DNA of 64,000 nucleotides from Pachyseris speciosa (Eukaryota > Cnidaria > Anthozoa > Scleractinia > Pachyseridae): NCBI GenBank assembly GCA_016490735.1, contig JAEMWC010000096.1, positions 1,451,001 through 1,515,000 on the forward strand, given 5' to 3'. Of the stretch, positions 1 to 10,500 are shown one piece after another. The notes beneath the pieces are model-generated. The model made no database searches. It saw only the letters and a list, made by a program, of their open reading frames with translations, and was not told where the DNA came from. Each line of letters begins with the position of its first letter. Positions within the stretch are counted from its first letter, which is position 1. The position numbers were made by a program, and so were the translations under genes.

Positions 1-70
1 TTTATTAGTGTATTTCTTCAATAAAACATGCCTTGCTTTCGTTATTTCTTTTTTGTTGTTGTTGTTGCAG

Positions 71-3000
71 TCCACTTATTATATGGAGGGTGATACAGGA
101 CATCCAGTCTTCCAGACACAATTTGGTATTGATTTAGCTATTGTAAAGGAACACCTTTGGTATTGATTTCTCTGGAAGTCTCTTTAATTCCTTAAGCCTG
201 GTTTTCTCTAGGGACGGAAGCATAAGCACAAGCATAAGTAGCTTATGCCAAGTGGAAATGAACACTACGTAAACAAACGCATCCCTAGAGAAAACCAGGT
301 TTTAGAGTGCTCTGGGCAGTCAGTAATTTTTACTGGAGTAAAGTGATTTAATTTACTTATTGTAAAGGAACATGTTTGTTTTTTATTTCTCTGAAAATCT
401 CTTTAAATCCTTATCAGTCTTTTGAAAAAATCTGTGATCACTGCTGACACTGAGATATTCTTAACATAACAATTCAACATGCATCTAGCTGGACAGTCAT
501 TACTTTTTACTGGAGTTGAGTGAATTAATGGCCTAGTAACCTAACTACACTATAAATCCCACAGAGCACATTTTGAATTGTTAGCATAATGCATTACTTG
601 CAACATGTATTGATCAGCCTTTGCCCTGTTAGCACTTTCAGTGACAGAATTTTCGTTACTGAATTAATTGCTTTATAATTATGTTACTTGACCATTGTTG
701 ATTGTAGGCCGGATTGCTGTCAACGTTTGTTATGGACGGCACCATCCACTTAACTGGCTCATGTATGCTCTCAATGGTGCTGAAATCTGCTTTAATCCCT
801 CAGCTACTGTGGGAGCTCTAAGGTAGAAATGAAGGGTAATTAAGGTCAGGTTACACTGAGGTATTAAATACATGCTGCAATCTGATTTTGAACTGCCCTG
901 GACAAGTGACTTTTTGGGGCTTTTGTCACCTTATTGCAGCTCTCATTTTACTAAGGGCAACTTGCAAAAATAATAATGTTAGATTATTGATTATAATTAG
1001 TCACAAGGAAACCAAGTGCACTACATCTACAGTGAGGCACTTGGAATTTTCCCTTTGATATCCATAAACAGATTTCAGTGGTTATTGAGAAAGAAAAGTA
1101 TGGTGGTTAGAACCAAACAGATTTCGGTGGTTATTGTGAACATGAAGAGAGAACTGTGACAAAGAGAAACAAAGCAAATGTAACAGTCTTGTTTTGATGT
1201 GACAACTTAGTATTCTTGTTTCCTGTCTTTCGCACGGTACAGTGGTTAAACCCAAACAGATTTGGGTGGTTAGGGAGAAAGAAAAGTGTGGTGGTTTAAA
1301 GCAATTAGATTTTGGTGGTTAAAACAGAACAGATTGCGGTGGTTAGTGAGAAAGAAAATTACGGTGTTCAAAACTGAACAAATTTCAGTGGTTAGTGAGA
1401 GAGAGGTACGGTTAAAATCAAACAGATTTTGGTAATTATTGAGGAACAAATGTATGGTGTTTAAATACAAACAGATTTGGTAAATAATTTATTTTTCCTA
1501 GTGAACCAATGTGGCCGATCGAAGCTCGCTGTGCCTCCATAGCCAACAACTTCTTCACTGTAGCAATTAACAGAGTTGGCACTGTAAGTAAAGCTCACTA
1601 AATCATTCATTAAGACATGAACTCCTCCCAGACTATGTGCAGAGTTTCCAGCATATTGGAACTGATTAAAGAGGTTTTTCTTTTCGGAAGCACTGGACAG
1701 TGAAGGAACATGAACCCAATTACCAGTATTGGTAGAGTTCAAAATTGTTGGTGATCTGGGTGCCTTTTTAGGCTTCTTGTCGCTTGTTTTCCTTGCTCTG
1801 AGCTTCAGTAGTTGGATTCTCCAGCTTTTCTGTCTGTTAATACCTCCTGGATTGAGAATTTCACAGGACCTCTATCTTCAGACATGGCGTTGTTTACAAG
1901 ATCCCCTTCACTGCTTTCCCCTAGAGTAAGGTGAATAATTACTTTGGTGTAAATCAAACCAGTCCATAACCAGGTTCAATACAAAAACACTTGCATGTGA
2001 AACCCATGCCAATGCTGGGAGGTGAAAGGCAGATTCTATCCAGGGTTTGAGCAGCCAGACAGAAAGTGTGTGGTAATATTTTATAGTAATAATCTATATA
2101 AAACTCGTTAGGTAAATGATACCATGTCAGTATAGTCAAACCTGTATTAAGCTGTCACCCTCGGGCATGACTAAATGACCGCTTAATACAGGTTGCACAG
2201 AATACACGTCAAACACAAAAACGTCATGTTGTAATATTTTATGCTCAAAGGACCTCAAAACATCACTTACTTGGTTACGATCTCCTGCACTGAATAGAAT
2301 GATATGACAAAGTAGAACATAGTGTAGAAACGAACCAACAAAACAGCAACAGCAAGTTCCTGCAGTCAGTATTGGTATTATATTTGCGTGATTTCGTTTT
2401 AGAAAGTGACCGTTTAATACAGATCAAGACAATCGAAACAGCTCGTTGGGATTTAGTAAAGGGTGACCACGGCCACTTAATAGAGGTGACCACTTAAAAG
2501 AGGTCAAAATTACAGTAGTTAATAGAGGGCGACCGCTTAATACGGTGCCGCTAAATACAGGTGCGACTGTACTCTTTCTTCACCCTCAGGAAGTCTTTGA
2601 ACACGAATTTACATCAGGAGATGGAAAACCAGGTACAAAATTGTGTATTTCTCAGCGTGATTTCAACTGTTGTGATACTGAGAACCAGGTCAGTGATGTG
2701 AAGATACTATTGTCAAAATATTGCTTTCTTTCCTGTGTTTTCTTCACAGCTCACAAGGACTTTGGCCACTTTTATGGTATGTTTCAGCCAAAACGGCCCC
2801 CAAACACAACTACCATAGTTTAGAAGTCATGTACCCCACCCCCATCCTCCAAACCTGACGTCAAATCTCTGATGAATTCCTAACATAGTGAAACCCTTAC
2901 GTAAAGTGACATTTTATTTCAGTATCCATGCAACACTTAAATTCAGCTCGGTCTAGTTATATTTCAGTGTGAAGAAAGGCGAGATTGTGAACTAACAATC

Positions 3001-4475
3001 ACCATTTGCTGCGTCCAGGCTCTTCTTACGTTGCTGCTCCAGATGGCAGTCGCACTCCTGTAAGTTTATCATTTTTAATGCTTTACCACTTTGTTGAAAG
3101 GTCTAAATTCAAACCACACTTGGCCAGTCGGAGCCAGATTTATTTAAGATTACAACGAACCAATCTGAAATCGTACTCGAAGTGAAGCATGAAACAGATG
3201 CAAGTCGAAGGAAACACGTCCAAACCAAACCAACAGAAGTCGCAATAAGTGTTTTTGATCTCACCTTATGGTTCATAGCTAAGTTTATTCGCATGCTATG
3301 GGATTTTGCCTTTTTTAGGCCTTAAACTATAAGAACTATATAGAATTGCTTTATTTTCCTTGATATTCCTTTCACAGGGTTTGTGTAGAGTTCGTGATGG
3401 CCTTCTTGTAACCGAGGTGGACCTGAATCATTGTAGGCAGGTCAGGGACAAGTGGTGTTTTCAGGTTGGTCTGCTTGCAGTCATCTCCCTCATACATTAA
3501 TTTGAAACAGGAAGGAAATAGTATTCACCTCCCTTATCTACCCCGCTTGTTCATAGCCGAGTGCCCCTTAAGTCTCTTTTTTATGCAACTAGACTACTGG
3601 CAGTCAATTTTCAAAACAAAAGCACACAGCCAGACTTCACCAACTTTGTACACAATGCGTAGTGGAGTAGGATGACGAGGAGGGAATGTTGGGAGGCGTG
3701 GCTTGGATTCTTCTCTCTGAGAGAAGATATACTTAAGCGCATTTTTTTTTTTTGGGGGGGGGGGGAAATATTCTCCTTATTCCTATTCCTGTTTGCAAAT
3801 GAGAGAATAAGCGAAAATAAGGTTTTCTAAGGTTTTCTTTTCTTCTGTGTATTCCGAGTGAACCATATCCTGTTGATTCCATTCATTCTGCTATCGGGAG
3901 TAGAATGAACAGAATTCCGCAAACGGAATCGGTCCTAAAAAACGCGATTATCATGCATTCCGAGCATTCCTATTCCAGAATAGTCCCAAAAGAATGTGGG
4001 ATCATGTGTACTTAAGGTACCCGTCCATCGAGTATCGACCGATACTATCGGCCGAGTATCAGTTAAGCGACATGTCGACCGAGTATCGGCCGATACTCGG
4101 TGGACGGGTGCCTTAAGAACACATGATCCAAAATGTGCTCTTCATCTCCTCCAGAGTTTTCTTGTCTCCATCCTTCATGAGGAAAGAGGACCTCAGTTGT
4201 CCCCTTTGTTGAACTTGTTGTGCCACTTCTGTTGCTGACATGCGAAACATGCCTTCTCGCCTACACAGAAACGAGTTGCGAGCAACTTTTCCGCTAGCAG
4301 TCTGACCTGAGACTATCGCGCGCTGTTAAATAGGTAAAACGTTTGTTTTCTTGGCATAACGAGGCGATTGAATACTTTCTCTCAGATGACCTCCCGCTTG
4401 GATATGTATGCCAAATCACTGACGGAGGCTGTGAAGCCAGATTACAAAAGACAGATAATTCACGATGAAGCTTAG
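71..4475 (+). CDS. UPB1: beta-ureidopropionase, C-terminal half (8 exons, 5' end outside window)
   Basis: Nitrilase-family enzyme of the last step of pyrimidine breakdown: it hydrolyses N-carbamoyl-beta-alanine to beta-alanine, CO2 and ammonia in the cytosol. Exons read by eye: 71-125, 708-822, 1502-1583, 2590-2632, 2750-2776, 3019-3059, 3378-3464, 4386-4475. All have AG/GT borders and matching phases, giving 179 residues, about the last 47% of a protein usually near 384 residues. The segment with the catalytic cysteine reads [11 protein letters not shown] (exon 708-822), followed by [34 protein letters not shown] and [13 protein letters not shown], all typical of the family. The Glu and Lys of the triad lie upstream of the window. 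The stop is TAG at 4473-4475. Several introns hold small inverted-repeat elements. The open frame and conserved motifs suggest a functional gene. Confidence 0.95.
192..304. repeat. short foldback element in UPB1 intron
   Basis: The arms at 197-214 (CCTGGTTTTCTCTAGGGA) and 282-299 are perfect inverse complements around a loop of about 67 bp. TTA triplets sit on both outer sides (192-194 and 302-304), so a 3-bp target duplication is possible, but the outermost bases do not pair cleanly. It looks like a small non-autonomous DNA element. Confidence 0.6.
2131..2571. mobile_element. MITE with TA ends, Tc1/mariner- or pogo-like
   Basis: The left end reads TATAGTCAAACCTGTATT and the right end, on the opposite strand, reads TACAGTCGCACCTGTATT. 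Both are followed by the AAGCGGTC/ACC-type motif repeated through the element (GACCGCTTAATAC). There is no coding potential. The right end lies 18 bp before the acceptor of UPB1 exon 2590-2632, so the element supplies or replaces part of the branch-point region. Confidence 0.7.
3999..4129. repeat. 131-bp foldback element
   Basis: The left arm GATCATGTGTaCTTAAGG, then ACCCGTCCAnCGAGTATCG, is matched in inverse order at 4090-4129. The centre repeats the CGAGTATCGxCCGATAC motif, so the whole unit can fold into a long hairpin. It lies in the last UPB1 intron. Confidence 0.65.
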
Positions 4476-4544
4476 AACTGAGGCCTGCAAAAACGTGAAG
4501 CTGCTTGTAACTGAGTGTGATTTGCAACATAAACAGAAGAAGCT

Positions 4545-4550
4545 AATAAA
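4545..4550 (+). other. polyadenylation signal of UPB1
   Basis: A canonical AATAAA hexamer lies 70 bases after the UPB1 stop codon. No other candidate lies closer, so this is the likely 3' end signal. Confidence 0.6.
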
Positions 4551-4724
4551 AACTGAACCGTGCAAATTTCATTTTTTAATCCAGATGATGATAATTCCCA
4601 CAAAGGAAGCTAAAAAATAAGGTTTACTTAAGAAGCAAAACTCTCCTCTATACAATATCTTGACTGGTGATGTAAAACAAAGAAACATTGTACTTCGTAC
4701 GTGATGAAAGTAATGTCTGAAGGT

Positions 4725-5120
4725 ACCGTATTTATTCGAATAAGCGCCAAGCCTCGAATAAGCGCCCATCCCCACCCTACCCCCTCCCCACTCGGACCCC
4801 CCCAAAATGGCACTGAAGTGCACGAAAGTAGTATTGATTGTTATTTACTCAGTGGCTTACAATCTCTAGGTTCATTGTCTACGAGGATTGAAATTGAATA
4901 AGTGGCAATAAGAGACTTCCCCAAAGACGCAGTTTCTTCAGAGTATTTACAGAAACTTTGCTTTGTTACATCTTCGCGTTTGTTATTACCATTTATTGTT
5001 TTGTTGCAAAATAACTACACTTGCTGAAAATGGTGAAAATTTAATGAGCGCTCACCTCGAATAAGCGCCCACTCTCAAGGTCCAAAAATTTAATAAGCGC
5101 CCAGGGCGGTTAATTACGGT
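4725..5120. mobile_element. non-autonomous TIR element, ACCGTATTTATTCG family
   Basis: The left end begins ACCGTATTTATTCGAATA with AGCGCC following; the right end reads GGGCGGTTAATTACGGT, its degenerate inverse. The AATAAGCGCC motif recurs four times near the ends. The terminal TACGGT overlaps the first bases of the next element, so the precise border between the two is ambiguous. Confidence 0.6.
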
Positions 5121-5737
5121 GGCCCGTAAGGGCCATCCGAATATGGGTATATTTTTTTATGGCCAAAATATTACTGTCGATTTAGTTTGGGTCTCAGTAA
5201 CGCGAGATCTCGACTTATAACACGAGATCTCGACTTATAACGTGAGATCTCGACTTATAACACGAGATCTCGACTGGTAACACGAAATCTCGACTTAATA
5301 ACACGAGATCTCAACTTAGTAACACGAGATCTCGACTTATAACGCGAGATCTCGACTTATAACACGAGATCTCGACTTAGTAACACGAAATCTCGGCTTA
5401 TTACACGAGATCTCGACTTATAACACGAGATCTCGACTTATAATGTGAGATCTCGACTTAGTAACACGAGATCTCGACTTAATAAACTTATAACGAGAGA
5501 TCTTGACTTATAATTCGAGATCTCGACATAGTAAGACGAGATCTCGACTTATAACGCGAGATCTCGACTTATAACGCAAGATCTCGACTTATAACGCGAG
5601 ATCTCGACTTAGTAACACAAGATCTCGACTTATAACGCGAGATCTCGACTTATAAAGCAAGATCTCGACTTATAACGCGAGATCTCGACTTATAACGCGA
5701 GATCTCGACTTAGTAACACGAGATCTTGACTTATGAT
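5116..5737. repeat. left terminal repeat plus palindromic minisatellite array
   Basis: Bases 5116-5198 form the terminal segment shared in inverse with 39702-39785. From 5199 to about 5737 there are roughly 26 units of 20-21 bp. The consensus is CGAGATCTCGACTTATAACG, sometimes with AGTAACA in place of ATAACG. The core CGAGATCTCG is a perfect palindrome. Substitutions are scattered, and occasional one-base insertions shift the spacing. Confidence 0.85.
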
Positions 5738-7009
5738 GGAATTCTCGGGTTAATAAGTGATATCCACTTGTAAGGTGAGATCTCTCCTTTTCACAAAGAG
5801 ATGTATCAATTTACTTGTGAGACCGGTGCGAAGTGTTGTATCAGACGTTGCTCTATGCTATGGATGAAGATTCAGACGGATGCGGATTGTCTGCTGTAAG
5901 TCTTACCTTTTATTCTTTATTCTTTATTTCACTTTCAAGATAAGGATATAAACTTCTACTCAAGTATTCTGATCAAAGTAGCTGGGAATCGGTTCTGAAC
6001 GGGGTGTTCTTTGTAGCTGTAGAAGCTCACGGTTTTGGTATTGAGCCAAAGGGTGCGTTCGTTCAGTCGCAAGCTACCTCAGTTCTCTCAGTAAAAAAGC
6101 TTTCTGTGGCTTTTTCGTTGTACCAGTACTTCATCTTGTCTTCCAAGGCAAGATACTTGTTCAAAAGCCCCGTCATCCAAATTCAAAGGCGGGTAATTTT
6201 CAACCAGTCAATACAAAACGCAGTTTGCAGACGGTAGTAACGAAAACGAAGACCCCGAAAACGAAGACCCAAAGACCCAACTAACCAATTCCAGGAAATC
6301 CTGCAAAGAGCTTAGACGATGCCCATTTATACCAAAAAGTCCAAGATCGAAATAGAGATACTCCAGCATCATGGCTAATGGATTTGCGCAACGGAAACCC
6401 TTTCATTTGGACTATGTGATCATTGGATAGGTCGTTAAAGATTTAGTCTTTTTTGAGAAACAAACTCTTCTCCTATGTGTTTTGCCGAAGCAACTTTTTG
6501 ATAGCGACGACTTCCCCACGGCTTGTGGCGGTGAAAACGGCTTCAAAACTGCCTCTTTTTGGCCATTTTTTGGCCTCGCACGCCTGGCAAATTAGAACCA
6601 GCGTGCGTATAAATTTGACAGCGGCAGCTCAACGATTTGTGTGGAATATGTGACTGCAGGAAACGTCACTCAAAATTATTTGCACCAGTGAAGCCGCCAT
6701 CGCATTTGTGTTAATTATATCACAATTTCTTTTTCTCCCTAGCATTCCTCTTGAGTCAATCTAAGGTTTATTTTCCCGTGTATTAAACATCGTCTAGTTC
6801 AATGTCGATATTTGCATGCAGGCGTTATTTGATGCTTACGTCCACCCAACAGCGAACGTGAAATAAACGACTCTCAGTCACGTTACGCCAATCCAAAGTC
6901 CTACACTATCATAACTTTGAAATGCCGCCGCGCCTTTCAAATTTGACGCATAACAGATATAGACATCGACATGAAAGAAAACTTTACAAATGTCGAAATA
7001 ATTCCATTA
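5738..7009. other. no gene seen apart from one short first exon
   Basis: Apart from the 36-base exon at 5860-5895 that opens the HECT gene, I see only short unconvincing open frames and no protein similarity here. Confidence 0.5.
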
Positions 7010-7265
7010 GGGAAAGTTCATTTAATATGACAAGGGGGGCATGAAGAAATTTAGGGGACTCCGAAAATTTTTAGAAACCCGAAAGGGGGCTCTGAAAAAA
7101 TTAGGGAGGGGGGGGGGGGTTCCGAAAATTTGTATACCTCGAAACCAACAGGAGAGGGGGGGAGTCTCCTAAAAAATTGAACCGCCAGTGAGGGGGGCTG
7201 CTAAAATTTCAAGCTTCGAGTTTCAATATCGTCATCCCCCCTTGTCATATTAAATGAACTTTCCC
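7010..7265. mobile_element. 256-bp MITE with TTA target duplication (Harbinger-like)
   Basis: Perfect inverted ends GGGAAAGTTCATTTAATATG (then ACAAGGGGGG) at left and their complement at right. Both are flanked by TTA (7007-7009 and 7266-7268). A 3-bp TTA duplication is the habit of PIF/Harbinger elements. The interior is G-rich, with CCGAAAATT repeated. Confidence 0.75.
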
Positions 7266-7656
7266 TTACTAGGAGTTTCAATGTGAAAGTGAGTGCTGGC
7301 GTCAGAGCTTAAAGGAAATACTGATAATACGCGTAATTTGAAATAAATTGTATAACAGGGGTTGGTGTAGCTAGTTAAGTTTTAAAGAGATTTTGTGAAA
7401 CAACAACAGAGCCCCACAATATTTTTCTTCACTTGAGTAAAGAACACAACAAATGCTAGAACTTGATTTAAGAGACCCAGGAAACCTTAAGTAGATGGAT
7501 TTCCACAAGTATTCTTTTTCAAACTTAGCCTTTTTGTTACCCTGGGTGCCAGAGGTTTTTCTAGCGCGGTTCCAAGGGTCTTGTAATCTAAAAGACACGG
7601 CGATTGGCTTCTAAGAATAGAGGAAGCCTGTGAAATGTTTGTTTCTTGGTGCGGAG

Positions 7657-8187
7657 ATGGCGGACTTTGAGCTCGGTGTATGTTCGCGCGCTGAAAGATT
7701 TGTAAGTGACTAAGATCTGGAAAAAGCTATAGCAAAAGTTCTCGAAACGTTCGACGGTGTTGAAAACATAAGTGCGGAGCAAAGAGATGGAATTGCAAAT
7801 TTTTTACGTCGCCACGATGTGTTGACGGTTTTACCAACGGGATTCGGGAAATCATTGCTATTTCAATTAATTGCTGGACTCTTTGTCGAACTCCATAATT
7901 TGGGCTACAGCTATTACCCAAAAAGTCCAATAGTGATTGTCATTTGCCCACTAAATGTTCTAATTGAATGCCACACGAAGCAATTGGAGCATCGCGGAAT
8001 TTCGTGCACTTGTTTATCTGGCGAAGATGCCGACCAAGATGGTGCTTTCGCTGGTTGATACTCCTTTATATTTGCAAACCCGAGCGCTTATTCTGAATGA
8101 AAAGTGGAGGAAGTGCTCCAGACGCCAGTTTACCAAAAAAGCCTCTTCGGGTTTGTTGCTGATGAAGCTCGTGTGATTCCGAAATAG
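7657..8187 (+). pseudogene. RecQ-like helicase fragment, broken
   Basis: Starting at ATG 7657 the frame gives MADFELGVCSRAERF, hits TAA at 7711, then continues in frame to VLTVLPTGFGKSLLFQLIAG. That is a RecQ-type Walker A (GFGKS). IVIVICPLNVLIECH follows. A TGA at 8056 ends this frame, after which YSFIFANP and RALILNEKW lie in two different frames. VLQTPVYQKSLFGFVADEAR in the third carries a DEAH-box-like motif with Arg in place of His. Three reading frames and two stops within 530 bases mean a pseudogene of the N-terminal helicase lobe only. It lies in the first intron of the HECT gene. GTAAGT at the first stop could be an old splice donor. Confidence 0.75.
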
Positions 8188-9420
8188 TACTGAGGTCGAT
8201 ATTTTTCATTTACCAGTTGTCCGGAAAGAATAAGTAGCCGAAATGTTATCCACGTGAACAATGAGCCAAAAATTAGTTCATGGATACGTTAAAATCCATG
8301 TCATTGGTTTGTCAAAACGCGGAAGATAATGCTTATGTTATGGTTGACATTTGTTTCAGGCTTGATCATTTTTTTCAAGCACCTTGATTTTATTTTCCTT
8401 TGTTTTCGATTACAGTAATAAGTTAAAGATATTTCTTCTATCTTTCAAATCAAAACAATTTAGATCACCATGTATAGATAATTCATTCATATCTTTTTAT
8501 ACCCTGGGTATTTTAAATTTCATTTGAAATAACTTGAACTTTTAAGCAACAACTCAAAAACAAAAGTTACATTTACTGTTTAAATTTACTTAGTTAATTC
8601 TTTTTCTGAGTTGTTGCCTGTGCATGTGATCATCGTATGAAACCGCCGGTTTGATATTGGAGACGAGGTCAAGGACCGTTTAGCACAGTAAAGCAAAGCG
8701 CTCTGCGCCAGAGGTTTTTTCCTCGCGGCTTCGCCGCTCGTGTCTTCGTGTGTCCAGACAACGTGAGAAAAACCTCTGGTACCCAGGGTACCTTTCTGCT
8801 AAATGTTGCCAGTAAATCAAAGGTGAAAATGAGACGTGACTTGAATCGTCACGCAACGTGACATCAAAAGTCATATCAAATCGCATTGAAGCAAAGCAAT
8901 CAAAAACCAAGCTTTTCTTTCGCCTCGACGGCACATGTAACTCAATAGTCTAATTATCTAACTCAACGGGCTTAGATTTTGAGTCGACGATCAAATTTAA
9001 CGCCTCAACGGGCGAAGAATATTGTGAATGATTTGTCTGTGGTGTCTGTGGTCACTGGTACCGAAGTCGCTTTCAACATAAAGCAAGCTAAAACAGCGGG
9101 TTGGCTTCACAGTTTCCTCTCTCTTCTCCTCTCGAGACCAGCAAGCTGCAGTCGGCAGTTTTTGCCTAACACTTCAATGCTGCTGAATGCACCGTAGGAC
9201 TTGTTCGATATCTTGGCGCCTCCGTTCGCGAATCGGCCGCAAAATTGCTCACATAATAGAACACATAAAAATCTCTTGTCTTCCGCGAGAGTAATCACTA
9301 AACCATTGATGACCTCCATGAATACTTCCACAAGTAATTAGAGATATCCATATTTGACCTCGTTTATCGTGTCCTCGATTTCTAGCTGAGCGGGCAAGCA
9401 CCCCGGAATGCCCGGATATA
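8188..9420. other. no gene seen
   Basis: Only short open frames. A stretch near 8715-8790 repeats CAGAGGTTTTT in inverse orientation and resembles 7541-7570, so it is probably an old small foldback copy. Confidence 0.4.
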
Positions 9421-9505
9421 TTCTCGTCCCCAGAGGCCACGCTCCTTTTGGTTAGCACCAAGAATCGCGGCTGACCAAAAGGAGCGCGGTCTCTGGGGAC
9501 GAAAA
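9421..9505. repeat. 85-bp foldback element
   Basis: The arms 9422-9452 and 9474-9504 (TCTCGTCCCCAGAGGCCACG, then CTCCTTTTGGT) are near-perfect inverse complements with a 21-bp loop. Confidence 0.65.
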
Positions 9506-9557
9506 TGGACCAGATATACCAAACACAATCGACTGCGCATGTCTTCAATCTTACATC

Positions 9558-9829
9558 CTGTCAATCTCGTTCCCAGAGCCCTCGTGGCTTTTGCTTTGCT
9601 GTTCTTTCAAAGCCAAATTTCGACTTTCCTGGTTTTTCCAGTGCGTATTGAATGCCTTTGTGGATAGCATCCACATCTACTTTATCTCTGGACGCCATGT
9701 AAACCAAGGCACGCATGCGCCGTGAAACCGGAAGTCCTAAAATCTTGCTCTCTGAAAATTGATTATTCCAGAGCTCCGTGTCTTGGTGATGACCAAAAGG
9801 CACGTGGGCTCTAGGAACGAAATTGACAT
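9558..9829. repeat. 272-bp foldback element, related to its neighbour
   Basis: The ends TGTCAATCTCGTTCCCAGAG and their inverse at 9792-9829 pair with a few mismatches. The end sequence (TCGTnCCCAGAG, CCTTTTGG) matches the adjacent 85-bp element, so both belong to one family. Confidence 0.6.
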
Positions 9830-10387
9830 CAGATTTTGCCTTCTTCTCGCTATATAAAGAATAGGATGCTACCTCGCTAGGGCTCGCCAGCAATAAGTAT
9901 TACGATATTTCATGCTTCGTCCGTTGGTCTTCGGTATTCGCTTGTTTCCTGGTCGTTTGTACTTGTTTCAAAAGAGGAACCGTTACATTTGTGTTAGTCG
10001 ATTTGATTGATATTTCAGATGACAGATAGCGAAGCCTCGTTAATGTCTATTTCAAGGCCTGGTCTATTTCTAGATGAACCGCTGTTATACTGATTTATCA
10101 GTTCTGGCCGAGAAAAGTTATATTGAAATTATTTTGTTTCCTAAAAAAATAAAAGGGTCTTCGTTTTCGCACTGGTTTTTTTATGCCCGATGTGTGCCTT
10201 TGTATGTGGCTTGAGCGGAGAAGAAAACATAGCACTCTCACTTCCTTCTAAAATTATTAGTTCTTTAACGTTTTTCTTGGTGCACGAAGATACACTCTGA
10301 CGTCAAGGAAGAGACATGATCTGAATTGGTCCAACAGTATAGTTTATTCAGCACTCGTTAATGGGGAAAGTACAAAACATGAACCCC

Positions 10388-10500
10388 TGGTCCATGGCCC
10401 CCCTCCGTGGACCGGGTCCATCAAAATATGGACCGGGTCCATGGATCCCTTTCATGGACCGGGTCCATGGACCCCCTTTTATGGACCGGGTCCATGGCCC
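10388..10500. repeat. cluster of GGACCGGGTCCAT palindromes
   Basis: Four full copies of GGACCGGGTCCAT (about 10409, 10430, 10457, 10483), plus degenerate CTGGTCCATGG and CTCCGTGGAC edges, are spaced 21-27 bp apart. Each is palindromic apart from the central base. The context is GC-rich, unlike the AT-rich surroundings. Confidence 0.7.

Noticed and set aside
5199..5737. CRISPR-like appearance of regularly spaced palindromes
   Set aside because: The whole 20-bp unit repeats without unique spacers and the host is eukaryotic; this is a minisatellite.
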